Shown here: one piece after another, positions 15,005-23,975 of the stretch
Layout: the number at the start of each line of letters is the position of its first letter
Numbering within the stretch: position 1 is the first letter of the stretch
Assembly: GCA_900768625.1 (NCBI GenBank)
Contig: CAAGDO010000007.1
Coordinates: 1 to 27,830, forward strand
Length of the DNA stretch: 27,830 nt
Direction of reading: 5' to 3'
Source: Bacteroidaceae bacterium
Lineage (GTDB): Bacteria > Bacteroidota > Bacteroidia > Bacteroidales > Bacteroidaceae
Position numbers and translations under genes: made by a program
Notes under the pieces: model-generated
Databases searched by the model: none
Seen by the model: only the letters and a program-made list of their open reading frames with translations
What the model was told of the DNA's origin: nothing

Positions 15005-17338
15005 TTATTTCACGCAGATTTCGTCGACAAAGAGGAAACCGGTGTTGCCGTGTCCACCGTGCCATTCCGGCATGCTGTGTTCGGAAACCACGCGCAGACG
15101 GATGTAGCGAGCGGAAGTGGCGGGGAAAGTCAGGCCGTGGTTGTAGATCTTGTTGGCATCTGTTTCCTTCATAGCGGGCAGATCCTTTGAAGCCACTTTG
15201 GTGAAATCCTTGCCGTCGGCAGAGGTGAACACCTCAATCTGGCGGGCATCGAAAATCCAGTCACCCTTTTCGACGCAAGTGTTGAAGCTTACGCTGCTCA
15301 CTTCCGTTGACTGGCCGAGGTCGATGACGGCATCGAGGTCATTGCCTGCAAAGCCAATCCAGCGCCCCGTGCGGTAGTTTGTCGAGCCACCAACCAAACC
15401 GTCAACGAGGAGAGGTGCACCGGCATAGGTGTAGGCGCTGTTGGCGGGTTCAAGCAGACGGATGGGGCAGGCCGTAGCCTTGTTGAATGAGAAGGATTCC
15501 TCCACTTCAGGCGTGCGGTGGTTTCCACGGAAGGCAGCAGCGCGAAGCTTGCACGTGTGGTTGATGAACACCGGGCCTTCGTACTTGGCTGACTGCGCAG
15601 TGGGCTCTGAACCGTCGAGGGTGTAGCGGATATCGGCCTGGTCGAAAGTGGAGAGTTCCACCTTGACGGCACGCTTGAGGGTGTCTTGCGTGATGTCCAT
15701 CTTCACATTGTAGATGGTGCGGGCATAGTTGTAGCCCTTCACGTTGTAGATATCGATGAGGCGTGACAGACGCTGAAGAAACTGGTCGAAGTTCTTGCTT
15801 TCAGGACGGCTCCACTGTACTTCGCTCAAGGCTGCCATTCGGGGCAGTTCCATGTATTCAATCTGGCGATAAGTGGGCATATACTCCGTCCAGCAGTTGG
15901 CCTGAACACCGATGATATGCTTCTGCTGCTCGGGGGTGAGTCGGCGCGGCATGGGTTCGTAGCTGTAGACGCGTTCGATGGGGAGGTAACCACCGATGGC
16001 TTCGGGTTCGTTCTTCACGTCGGCACTTTGGTAGTAGTCGAAGTAGAGATAGGTGTTGGGCGACATCACCACGTCGTGGTTCTGCTGTGCGGCTTCAATA
16101 CCGCCGCCCTCTCCGCGCCATGACATCACGGTCGCGTTGGGAGCCAAACCGCCTTCGAGCGTTTCGTCCCAACCGATCATCTGGCGGCCGAGTTTGTTGA
16201 GGTGGTTTTCAGCGTGCTTGATGACGTAGCTCTGCAAACGCTCTTCTGCCGAGTGCTTGCCGTCGGCTTCCAAGTGCTCAGCCTTGATGCGCGCCTGACA
16301 TTTGGCACAGTTTTTCCATACGGTCTTGGGACATTCGTCGCCACCCACGTGGATGTATTCAGAGGGGAAGAGACGTACGACTTCATTGAGCACATCGTCG
16401 ATGAACTTCAAGGCGCGGTCGTTACCGGCGCAAAGCACATTGTCGGATACGCCCCACATTTCCCAAACCTTATAGGGACCACCCGTACAACCCAAGTAGG
16501 GATAGGCCGCCAAGGCAGCCTGCATGTGGCCGGGGAGGTCAATTTCGGGGATGATGGTGATGTGGCGTTCAGCTGCGTATTTCACGATTTCGCGGATTTC
16601 CTTCTGAGAATAGAAACCATCGTGGGGACGACCGTCGTAGCGGCCTGTGTTGTGGCCGATCACCGTCTGGTCGCGGTGCGAACCAATCTTGGTGAGCAAG
16701 GGATACTTCTTGATTTCGATACGCCAGCCCTGGTCGTCGGTGAGGTGCCAGTGGAAGCGGTTGATGTTGTGGAGCGCGAGCATATCGATGAAGCGATGGA
16801 TGGAATCCACCGTCACGAAATGTCGTGACACGTCGAGGTGGGCGCCACGGTAGGCAAAGCGCGGAGCGTCGTTGACTTCCGTTGCAGGCACGGTGATGCC
16901 GCGTTCGCCACACTGTCCGGTGGGCAGCGCCTTGCGGAGCGTCTGCATAGCGTAGAACAGGCCAGCATCGCTTGCGCCGTCGAGCAGGATGATGTCGCTG
17001 TTGACGCGGATGTTGTAGGCTTCGTTGTTGGAACTGCGAAGGGCCTTGGTCAAGCGGATGCAGTTGCGCTGTACGGGAAGGGTGACGATGCGGAGTTCCA
17101 TTCCTGTGGATTCCTTCACATACTGTGCGAGCATCTGGGCTTGGCGCTTGAGCGTCTTGTCTCCAGCCGTGTAGCTGATGAGCGTGCGGGGCGTGAGCTG
17201 GAATGCTCCGCCCTTGGTGCCTACCACCTTCTGGGGCATCGGCACGACATGGAAATCTGCCATCTGTGCGCTGGAGCGAAGGGGCATGAGCGTCAGAAGG
17301 GCTGCAATGGATAATGCAATGCGTGATTTGAAAGTCAT
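15005..17338 (-). CDS. Beta-N-acetylhexosaminidase, glycoside hydrolase family 20
   Basis: The enzyme releases terminal beta-linked GlcNAc or GalNAc by substrate-assisted catalysis. The 777-residue product has a signal peptide ending near SSAQ (25), a GH20b-type N-terminal domain (about 28-160), and the catalytic barrel (about 163-510) with FHWHLTDDQGWRIEIKKYP, EIDLPGHMQAALAAYP and HVGGDECPK. D334 and E335 in that last motif are the catalytic pair. After the barrel comes a chitobiase-like beta domain (RYTLDGSEPT...) and a C-terminal discoidin/F5-8C-like domain starting near RTGRWIGFAG and ending FLFVDEICVK, which probably binds carbohydrate. It has its own consensus promoter and a terminator. 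The domain set fits action on host mucin, N-glycans or similar glycans; the exact substrate is not visible. Confidence 0.95.
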   Translation of the reverse strand: MTFKSRIALSIAALLTLMPLRSSAQMADFHVVPMPQKVVGTKGGAFQLTPRTLISYTAGDKTLKRQAQMLAQYVKESTGMELRIVTLPVQRNCIRLTKALRSSNNEAYNIRVNSDIILLDGASDAGLFYAMQTLRKALPTGQCGERGITVPATEVNDAPRFAYRGAHLDVSRHFVTVDSIHRFIDMLALHNINRFHWHLTDDQGWRIEIKKYPLLTKIGSHRDQTVIGHNTGRYDGRPHDGFYSQKEIREIVKYAAERHITIIPEIDLPGHMQAALAAYPYLGCTGGPYKVWEMWGVSDNVLCAGNDRALKFIDDVLNEVVRLFPSEYIHVGGDECPKTVWKNCAKCQARIKAEHLEADGKHSAEERLQSYVIKHAENHLNKLGRQMIGWDETLEGGLAPNATVMSWRGEGGGIEAAQQNHDVVMSPNTYLYFDYYQSADVKNEPEAIGGYLPIERVYSYEPMPRRLTPEQQKHIIGVQANCWTEYMPTYRQIEYMELPRMAALSEVQWSRPESKNFDQFLQRLSRLIDIYNVKGYNYARTIYNVKMDITQDTLKRAVKVELSTFDQADIRYTLDGSEPTAQSAKYEGPVFINHTCKLRAAAFRGNHRTPEVEESFSFNKATACPIRLLEPANSAYTYAGAPLLVDGLVGGSTNYRTGRWIGFAGNDLDAVIDLGQSTEVSSVSFNTCVEKGDWIFDARQIEVFTSADGKDFTKVASKDLPAMKETDANKIYNHGLTFPATSARYIRLRVVSEHSMPEWHGGHGNTGFLFVDEICVK

Positions 17339-17383
17339 GTGTGATTGGGGTATGAGATTGTTTGTTGCTTTGTAATATGGCTA

Positions 17384-17415
17384 CAAAGATAATGCTTTCG
17401 TGTCAACTTTCCAAA
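17384..17415 (-). promoter_or_regulatory. Consensus promoter for the GH20 gene
   Basis: On the minus strand TTTG (17415-17412) is followed by 20 bases and TATCTTTG (17391-17384), matching both Bacteroidetes elements (-33 TTTG, -7 TAnnTTTG) at the expected spacing. Transcription would start near 17378, leaving a leader of about 40 bases. The terminator of the preceding gene lies immediately upstream. Confidence 0.75.
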
Positions 17416-17457
17416 TATTGAGCCGATGGCTGGCTTCAAAATGTCGGGCTTGATCCT

Positions 17458-17492
17458 AAAAAGGCCGCCCGACGCAGAAGCGTCGGGCGGCC
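17458..17492 (-). terminator. Strong intrinsic terminator of the 17526-20975 gene
   Basis: A perfect 13-bp GC-rich stem (17463-17475 with 17480-17492, arm GGCCGCCCGACGC) closes a 4-base loop, and TTTTT follows on the minus strand. It sits 33 bases beyond the stop codon. Confidence 0.95.
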
Positions 17493-17525
17493 CGTTTAAA
17501 ACTTATTTGTCAAAGATGCGATGAA

Positions 17526-20500
17526 TTACTTCACGAGCACCTTCTTGCTACCGATGATGTAGAGACCTGCGGGGAGGTTCTTGACAGCGTTTTCAGCTTT
17601 CACGTTAGCGCGAACCTTTACACCAGTGAGGGTGTAAACATTCACCACAGCAGCTTCAGTGTTAACCACTGCATTCTGGATAGCGTCGATCTTACCGTCA
17701 ATCATGATCTGAACGGCACCCTTTGCAGTTGTTGAAGGAACGGTCGGGAGGATGTAGCCTGAGTTGCATGCCACACCGTCGCCTGCAGCTGCGTCAACGA
17801 TGGTCTTGTTGTTGTAGAGGATACCGTAGCCCACATGGATAGAATCGATGGGAGCGAGCGTACCGGCAAGGCCGTTGACAGTCTTGGCTTCAGTCACGAA
17901 GTTGATTGAACCAATCTTGTCATCCGTGAGAAGCACGGCAACAGTTTCTTCGTTGCCGGTATTCACGTAGAAGAACGGAGTACCTGCGGGAATTTCGCCA
18001 GAGATGTTCTCAAGTTCGAGAGCGTTCTCGTTGCGGCCAATCACGCTGTAGCAGTTCTTGTCTGCAGTCACAGTGAGCGGGAGAGTGAGGATGGAAACAC
18101 CGTCAGCAGCTACGTCGATGGCATATTCACCGTTGAATGCGTCGTCGGCATTGGCTTCAACAAATACGAAGGTTGAGTTGTCGTTACCACCGGCTTCACC
18201 CCAAGTCACGAGCGGACCAGCAGGGTCAGCGTTGTAGAATACGTTTTCAGCGGTTACAATGTTAATCGTACCTTCCGTCTTGAGGTCGTTCTGGATGGTG
18301 AAGGTGCAAGTGTCAGCCTTGGTTGACATGCCTACGCCCTTGCTGCCGCCTACGCGCGGAGTGTTCATGTATTCACCGTTAGCGGCGTTGCGGAGAGAGT
18401 ATGTGCCGTTGCCGTTGTTGATGAACTGCCATACGTATTCGGGACGGTTGGTGAGATATTCGTCGTCCTTCACCCACTTGTTCTTGGCGGCACCGTTTCC
18501 AGCGCTGCGAACATAAGCTTCAGCGGCCTTGCCCGAAGTCTTGCTCACGAGGTAAACGTAAGAACCGTTTTCGGGAAGGTTCATCTTGGCGAAGAAGTTC
18601 TTCATTTCTGCAGCCACCTTATCCTTCAGGGTCTTAATCTCTGCAGAGGTCATCACTTCCTTCACCTCGGCTTCAATAGCAGCGAGAGCGTTCGTGGTAG
18701 CTTCCTTGGCGCCGTCGGCGAAGTAGCACAGGTCAGTGCCTTCCACAGCGGCCTTTACGCGGGCCTTTGCATTGTTGAGGGCGTTAACCGCCTGCTGAGG
18801 ATCGGGGAATACGTCGAGGTAGTTGGCGTGAGCCTTGGTGAGCTCATCGATCGTAGCCTGAGTGGCGCTTTCCGTAGCGAGTTCGGCTTCTGCCTTGGCC
18901 ATAGCGTCGGTGAATGCCTTCAATACGTCAGCGGGAACACCGTTGTTGAGAGAACCAGCTTCGTCGAGCCAGCTTTCGAATACGCGGATTTCGCTCAAGT
19001 TGAAGCAAGCCGAACCAAGACCGATGGTCTTGAAGTCAGCAGTGCTACCCAAGCGGGTGCAAACTTCGAGGCGAACATGCTGATAGTCGGCACCGAAGGG
19101 GATACGAACGTAAGAAACCTGGTTGGTTGAACCTGCTGTTTCGTTGCCTTCTTCGTCAACCTTCACAACCGGCCACTTGAGCTTGTTCTCGAAGTTTCCG
19201 ATTTCAGTCCATGATTCAGCATCGTCGGGTGTGTTGGTGGCCAACACGTGAATCTTGCCGGGGAGGTTGTTGGTTCTCACGTCTGTGGCGGATACGGCAC
19301 GCGGCCACATCTTCACTGCGATTTCCTTAACGGCCTTACCGAGGTCAATCTGGAGGTAAGGATAGTTGTTCGCATGGTCGAAATTGTCATTGCTCCAAGA
19401 AGAGTGGAAGAAGTTTCCTACGCCGATGTTGCTGTCGAGGATGTTAGCCATCGGACCCTCTGTGCCTTCCTGAGCGTTGGTCGAGATCTGGCTGAGAGAA
19501 GTGACAAGACCCATGGGTGAGCCATCTTCCTTGTTGTCGAGCTTGCCGCTGGCATAGCCGTCGAACTTGTAGGAGATACCGTTTGCGTAGTCTTCCTTGG
19601 AACTGGTCAATTCCTTCTCCAAAGCTTCGTTGCGCTGAACTTGAGCGATAGACTCGCGGATAGCGTCGATCTTGTTTTCATCAACGTGGAGGAATTTCCA
19701 GCCTGAGCCTTCCTTTGAATCAAGAGTGCCTTGCCAGATCACGGTGCTGTGGCCGTTCACCTGTGCGTGGATGCAGTCCATACCCTTAGAGAAAGGCTTC
19801 TCGAGCAGAGTGGTGGACTGGATAAGGAAGTATTCCTTCGTAAAGGGGTAGATGAGGAATGATTCCTCGGGTTCTTCTGTGGTCGGAACGAGTGTGTAGA
19901 GCTGCTTGGCAATACCTACATAGCGGCCGCTGAAGAGGTTCTGGATGAAGTAGGAACCAGCCTTCTTGGGATTCTCGATGAGCTTCCAGATGTACTTGGC
20001 ATCAGTGGGTTCGAGTTCTTCCTTTTCGGTCCAGTCTTCCACCCAGCGGAGGTTGGAACCATCTTCGTAAGTCACGCTGTTCGCACCACGTGCAGAGCGG
20101 AAATAGTAGTAGCCTTCTGCCACCTGAATAACACTGGCTTTGGCCTTTTCGTAAGCCTTTTCGCAGCGTTCGAAAGCGGCGCGGCAAGCGGCGTCATCTT
20201 CAGAGAAGTCACTGATGAGCTGGAGGGCAGCGTTATAGGCTTCCACCATTTCATTGTAGATGTCAGTGGGCACGCAACCCGGCTGGTCGCCAGAGTTGTA
20301 GAGTTCACCGGGGTCGCCATTGGGGAAGAGTTCGTTGAGGCAAGCCTCAAGATACTCGTAGCCGTTGAGTTCCGTTGCCACGTAGAGGAGCACGGTGTTG
20401 GTAGCATAGTTGGAGTTGCTCAGAGAGGGAGCAGCTTCCTTGCCGTTGGGGCAGAGACGGATGGCACCGTTCTTTTCCGTAGTAGCCTTGGCGTCAACAA

Positions 20501-20975
20501 ACACCATGGCATTGGTGTAAACTTCACCAGTGGTGATGGGACGGAAGTCGCTGATGACGGGTTCTTCTGCGTTCACCTCATCGGCAGAAGCCTGGATGGC
20601 TTCGAGCGGATAGAATTCCCATGCGCGGCTCACAGTCTCGGTGTAACCGAGTTTGCCACCATTGTTTGTCATGTAGGTGTTGTCGCTTACGCGCTTGAGG
20701 CGGTAGGTGGTTGTGCCTTCTGCCGTTTCGCCGACGACTTCTACTGTAAAGAGGTTTTCGTCAGTCACGGAAACTGATTTCTCAAGGCCTTTAATGAAGT
20801 CTTTTTCGGAGTCGCCGAGTGATCCGTTGTGGATAACGAACTTCTCGCCCACGAAGTCATCGATGGACAGAGGAGTACTCAAGTCAGACACCTCATAGCG
20901 CTTCTGAGCCTGCGATGTGTTGATGCCGATACATGCGAGCACCATCAACATCAGAAGTTGGTACACTTTTCTCAT
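17526..20975 (-). CDS. Large secreted discoidin-domain protein with type IX-like C-terminal sorting tail
   Basis: This 1149-residue protein has a signal peptide (MRKVYQLLMLMVLACIGINTSQAQ). Alternating helical and beta modules follow. Alanine/glutamate-rich FIVAR-like helical segments lie near 205-285, 430-465 and 680-800. Beta-trefoil-like stretches appear at about 285-430 (YYYFRSARG...WKFLH) and 815-970 (SYVYLVSKTSG...YVWQFINNGNGTYSLRNAANG). A discoidin/F5-8C-like domain spans about 485-670 (YPYLQIDLGKAVKEIAVKMWPR...ACFNLSEIRVFES). The last 75 residues (VVNVYTLTGVKVRANV...LPAGLYIIGSKKVLVK) resemble a type A C-terminal sorting domain of the type IX system, implying surface or outside location. 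I see no catalytic site; glycan binding is inferred from the discoidin and trefoil parts. It is a single-gene unit with a consensus promoter and a strong terminator. Confidence 0.9.
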   Translation of the reverse strand: MRKVYQLLMLMVLACIGINTSQAQKRYEVSDLSTPLSIDDFVGEKFVIHNGSLGDSEKDFIKGLEKSVSVTDENLFTVEVVGETAEGTTTYRLKRVSDNTYMTNNGGKLGYTETVSRAWEFYPLEAIQASADEVNAEEPVISDFRPITTGEVYTNAMVFVDAKATTEKNGAIRLCPNGKEAAPSLSNSNYATNTVLLYVATELNGYEYLEACLNELFPNGDPGELYNSGDQPGCVPTDIYNEMVEAYNAALQLISDFSEDDAACRAAFERCEKAYEKAKASVIQVAEGYYYFRSARGANSVTYEDGSNLRWVEDWTEKEELEPTDAKYIWKLIENPKKAGSYFIQNLFSGRYVGIAKQLYTLVPTTEEPEESFLIYPFTKEYFLIQSTTLLEKPFSKGMDCIHAQVNGHSTVIWQGTLDSKEGSGWKFLHVDENKIDAIRESIAQVQRNEALEKELTSSKEDYANGISYKFDGYASGKLDNKEDGSPMGLVTSLSQISTNAQEGTEGPMANILDSNIGVGNFFHSSWSNDNFDHANNYPYLQIDLGKAVKEIAVKMWPRAVSATDVRTNNLPGKIHVLATNTPDDAESWTEIGNFENKLKWPVVKVDEEGNETAGSTNQVSYVRIPFGADYQHVRLEVCTRLGSTADFKTIGLGSACFNLSEIRVFESWLDEAGSLNNGVPADVLKAFTDAMAKAEAELATESATQATIDELTKAHANYLDVFPDPQQAVNALNNAKARVKAAVEGTDLCYFADGAKEATTNALAAIEAEVKEVMTSAEIKTLKDKVAAEMKNFFAKMNLPENGSYVYLVSKTSGKAAEAYVRSAGNGAAKNKWVKDDEYLTNRPEYVWQFINNGNGTYSLRNAANGEYMNTPRVGGSKGVGMSTKADTCTFTIQNDLKTEGTINIVTAENVFYNADPAGPLVTWGEAGGNDNSTFVFVEANADDAFNGEYAIDVAADGVSILTLPLTVTADKNCYSVIGRNENALELENISGEIPAGTPFFYVNTGNEETVAVLLTDDKIGSINFVTEAKTVNGLAGTLAPIDSIHVGYGILYNNKTIVDAAAGDGVACNSGYILPTVPSTTAKGAVQIMIDGKIDAIQNAVVNTEAAVVNVYTLTGVKVRANVKAENAVKNLPAGLYIIGSKKVLVK

Positions 20976-21089
20976 GTTGCGTTAGGTTGTAAGATGATAG
21001 TTATGATTTAGTTTAGGGATTCTAAAGTGTGAGTGGCATTTCTTAGGTAGTTGCTGCCTATATTGCGAGAAAGTGTTACATTCACTTCG

Positions 21090-21121
21090 CAAAGCTACGG
21101 CTTTTATTTTTGATTAGCAAA
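21090..21121 (-). promoter_or_regulatory. Consensus promoter for the large secreted protein gene
   Basis: The minus strand has TTTG (21121-21118), 20 bases, then TAGCTTTG (21097-21090), matching both Bacteroidetes elements with correct spacing. The predicted start near 21083 gives a leader of about 108 bases before the ATG at 20975. Confidence 0.78.
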
Positions 21122-21360
21122 TATTGGCCACGTTATTTCGTCTTTATCGTTAATTTTTTCTTGCATATGGTGAAAATCAGGTTAAATTGCGCGGGAAAGT
21201 GGCATATTGTTAGAGTATTGGTGCTCAGAATGAGGTCATTGTGTTCTGTGATGTTCAAAGTGTAAGAAAAGGTAGGCGATATGATGGTTCCTTCCTGTTG
21301 GAGGGTATTGCGAGAGGAAGAGACACCATATATATGGGCCTATACGCCTATATTACGCAA

Positions 21361-21405
21361 CATCCCCCGTGGGGAAATGGACGTTCCATGTTCCCACGGG
21401 GGATG
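21361..21405 (-). terminator. Strong hairpin after speA, probable transcript end
   Basis: Arms 21361-21373 (CATCCCCCGTGGG) and 21393-21405 pair perfectly over 13 bp, and an inner ATGGA/TCCAT stem extends the fold. It lies 25 bases after the speA stop. The minus-strand sequence beyond it begins with TTG and has no real U-run, so it may stabilise the 3' end rather than terminate on its own. Confidence 0.55.
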
Positions 21406-21429
21406 GCTAGACAAGGTGAATCTGACGGC

Positions 21430-23322
21430 TTATTCCAGATAGGTATAGCCGTAGAGGCCCGAGCGGTAGTTGGAAATGAATTCCTTACCCTCTTCGATTG
21501 TGATTTTTCCTTCCTTCACGGCCTTGCTTACCCACGTTTCGAGGCGGCGTACGAGGCGCTTGGGGTCGTACTGCACGTATTCGAGCACGTCGGCAACGGT
21601 TTCGCCGTCGATGGTCTTGTCGATGCTGTAGCCCGATTCGTCAACGGTCACGTGTACGGCGTTGGTGTCGCCGAAGAGATTGTGCATGTTGCCGAGAATC
21701 TCCTGGTAAGCACCCACGAGGAACACACCGATATAGTAGTGTTCGCCCTCTTTGATTTCGTGGAGCGGGAGGTAGGAAGTCTGCTGGTTGTAGTTGACGA
21801 AGGCGGAAATCTTTCCGTCAGAGTCGCATGTGATATCCTGCAAGGTGGCCGACCGTGTCGGTTTCTCGTCCAGGCGGTCGATAGGCATGATGGGGAAAAG
21901 CTGATCGATACCCCATGAGTCAGGAAGCGACTGGAAGAGAGAGAAATTGCAGAAATACTTGTCGGCCATCATCTTGTCGAGCGAGCGGAGTTCGTCGGGC
22001 ACGTGCTTCTGATGGTGAGCCAACTCGCTGATTTCGTGGCTGATGCTCCAGTAGAGGCTTTCGATCTGTGCGCGTGTCTTGAGGTCAATGATGCCGTGGC
22101 GGAAGAGGTCGAGCGCTTCGTCACGGATGTCCTGAGCGTCGTGCCAGTCCTCAAGCATGGAGCGGGGAGAAAGCTTGTCCCAGATTTCCGTGAGGTCATG
22201 AACGAGCTGGTGGTCCTTCTCGTCAGGATGGAAATCCTCGTCCATATGGGGCATGCTGACGCTTTCAAGCACGTCGACAATCAGCACAGAGTGGTGCGCC
22301 GTGAGCGAACGGCCGCCTTCCGTGATGAGGTTGGGGTGGGGAATGTGGCTCTTGTTGGCAGCATCCACGAAGGTGTAGACGCAGTCGTTGACGTACTCCT
22401 GGATGGAATAGTTCACCGAACTTTCGGAATTACTTGAGCGCGTACCGTCGTAGTCCACGCCCAGACCGCCGCCGCAGTCAACGAATTCGATGTTGAATCC
22501 CATGGCGTGCAGCTGCACGTAGAACTGTGCTGCTTCGCGCAAGGCGGTGGAGATGCGGCGAATCTTCGTGATCTGCGAACCGATGTGGAAATGGATGAGC
22601 TTCAGACAGTCGTGCATACCCATTTCGTCGAGCATGCTGAGCGCCTTGAGCAGTTCTGAAGAGTTGAGGCCGAATTTAGAGGCGTCACCGCCACTTTCCT
22701 GCCATTTTCCCGTGCCCGAAGCCGCCAGTTTGATGCGGATGCCGAGGTTGGGACGTACGCCCAGTTTCTCAGCTGTCTGGGCGATGGTGACCAGTTCGGG
22801 GAGTTTTTCCACCACGAGGAAGACGCGTTTGCCCATTTTCTGTGCGAGGAGAGCCAGTTCGATGAAGTTCTGGTCCTTATGTCCGTTGCAGATGATGAGG
22901 CTGTCGGAGTCCATATTGGTGGCCAGCACCGCATGGAGCTCAGGTTTTGAACCTGCTTCCAGTCCGAGATTATACTTCTTGCCGTGGCTGATGATTTCTT
23001 CCACGACGGGGCGCATCTGGTTGACCTTGATGGGGTAGATGATGAAATGTTCTGCCTTGTAGTCGTATTCCTTGGCGGCAATGTTGAAGCACTCTGAGGT
23101 CTTTTCGATACGGTTGTCGAGGATGTCGGGGAAACGGAGGAGCACCGGAGCGGTGATGTCGCGTGAGTTGAGTTCGTCCACCACCTCTTTAAGGTCGACG
23201 CGTACGCCGTCCTTACGGGGTGAAACATAGACATGTCCTTTTTCGTTGATACCGAAATAGTTCACGCCCCAACCTTTGATGTTGTAGAGTTCCTCTGAAT
23301 CTTCAATTCTCCATTTACGCAT
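21430..23322 (-). CDS. speA: Biosynthetic arginine decarboxylase (PLP-dependent)
   Basis: SpeA converts arginine to agmatine and CO2, the entry to polyamine synthesis through agmatine. The 630-residue product has the fold type III PLP barrel, with the cofactor lysine in IIYPIKVNQ (K99). It also carries IHFHIGSQ, FVDCGGGLGVDYDGT, and the C-terminal ITEGGRSLTAHHSVLIVDVL segment. Its length matches the large SpeA type, as opposed to the shorter lysine/ornithine decarboxylases. It lies 113 bases after aroK with no consensus promoter in the gap, so it is probably the last gene of a topA-aroK-speA transcript. A strong hairpin follows its stop. Confidence 0.95.
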   Translation of the reverse strand: MRKWRIEDSEELYNIKGWGVNYFGINEKGHVYVSPRKDGVRVDLKEVVDELNSRDITAPVLLRFPDILDNRIEKTSECFNIAAKEYDYKAEHFIIYPIKVNQMRPVVEEIISHGKKYNLGLEAGSKPELHAVLATNMDSDSLIICNGHKDQNFIELALLAQKMGKRVFLVVEKLPELVTIAQTAEKLGVRPNLGIRIKLAASGTGKWQESGGDASKFGLNSSELLKALSMLDEMGMHDCLKLIHFHIGSQITKIRRISTALREAAQFYVQLHAMGFNIEFVDCGGGLGVDYDGTRSSNSESSVNYSIQEYVNDCVYTFVDAANKSHIPHPNLITEGGRSLTAHHSVLIVDVLESVSMPHMDEDFHPDEKDHQLVHDLTEIWDKLSPRSMLEDWHDAQDIRDEALDLFRHGIIDLKTRAQIESLYWSISHEISELAHHQKHVPDELRSLDKMMADKYFCNFSLFQSLPDSWGIDQLFPIMPIDRLDEKPTRSATLQDITCDSDGKISAFVNYNQQTSYLPLHEIKEGEHYYIGVFLVGAYQEILGNMHNLFGDTNAVHVTVDESGYSIDKTIDGETVADVLEYVQYDPKRLVRRLETWVSKAVKEGKITIEEGKEFISNYRSGLYGYTYLE

Positions 23323-23435
23323 AGCTATAAAGGGGCGTCACCGTTGTGGATAACCACTTCGCAGGCGACGAGTTGTTACGGGTGATTAATAAGGTAAGAA
23401 GATATATAATAATGTGTGCGAAAGCAGCCTCTGGC

Positions 23436-23963
23436 CTATCGGTTGATGCGTGCGGTAATGTCGTCAACCACAAGCTCGATTTTGCTGAACGAGTCGAGCA
23501 CGTCCACGTTGATCACCTCGCTGGCTTTGGCATACCATGCTTCGCGTTCAGCCAATTGCGTGCCAACGAAATCCCGCAGTTCCTCAGGCGATTTTCCCTT
23601 GAGAAGCGGTCGTTCGCCCCGGCTCATGGCCAAATGGTTGACAATCGTCTCGGTCGATGCCTTGAGGTAGAACGTCTGGCCCACGGAATTCATGTAGTCC
23701 ATATTGTCGAAGAAGCAGGGCGTTCCTCCGCCACACGACAGCACCACATTTTCAAATTCCGCCACTTCGTGGAGCATGCGGCGCTCGAGGTCGCGGAAGC
23801 GTTCTTCGCCCTGTTCGGCAAAGATACGCGGCACTTTCGTGTGGAATCGTTCTTCGATGTACCAATCAAGGTCGTAGAATGTTACTCCGAGGCGTCGCGC
23901 AAGGGCTTTTCCCACGGTGGTTTTGCCGGCACACATGTAGCCGACCAATATGATGCACTTCAT
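23436..23963 (-). CDS. aroK: Shikimate kinase
   Basis: The 175-residue protein phosphorylates shikimate with ATP in the pathway to aromatic amino acids. It has the P-loop GYMCAGKTT near residue 8, the DLD shikimate-binding segment in TFYDLDWYIEE, the arginine-containing FRDLERRML, VLSCGGGTPCF (Walker B-like, shikimate-binding GGG), and the lid RGERPLLKG. Length is normal. Only 12 bases separate the topA stop from its ATG, so it is almost certainly cotranscribed with topA. Confidence 0.95.
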   Translation of the reverse strand: MKCIILVGYMCAGKTTVGKALARRLGVTFYDLDWYIEERFHTKVPRIFAEQGEERFRDLERRMLHEVAEFENVVLSCGGGTPCFFDNMDYMNSVGQTFYLKASTETIVNHLAMSRGERPLLKGKSPEELRDFVGTQLAEREAWYAKASEVINVDVLDSFSKIELVVDDITARINR

Positions 23964-23975
23964 TGGCTGGATACT

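Larger units (their letters stand above)
20976..21429 (-). other. 454-base intergenic region between speA and the large secreted protein gene
   Basis: This is the longest stretch without a gene. It contains the promoter at 21090-21121 and a roughly 108-base leader without obvious folding on the left. The AT-rich middle (21122-21330) holds nothing I recognise on either strand. On the right are a CCATATATATGG palindrome beside a short GCCTATA direct repeat (about 21327-21353) and a strong hairpin (21361-21405). Confidence 0.7.

Noticed and set aside
23345..23353. DnaA box as a sign of a replication origin
   Set aside because: Only one box was seen, with no clustered copies, no AT-rich unwinding region of note and no dnaA or parAB gene nearby.
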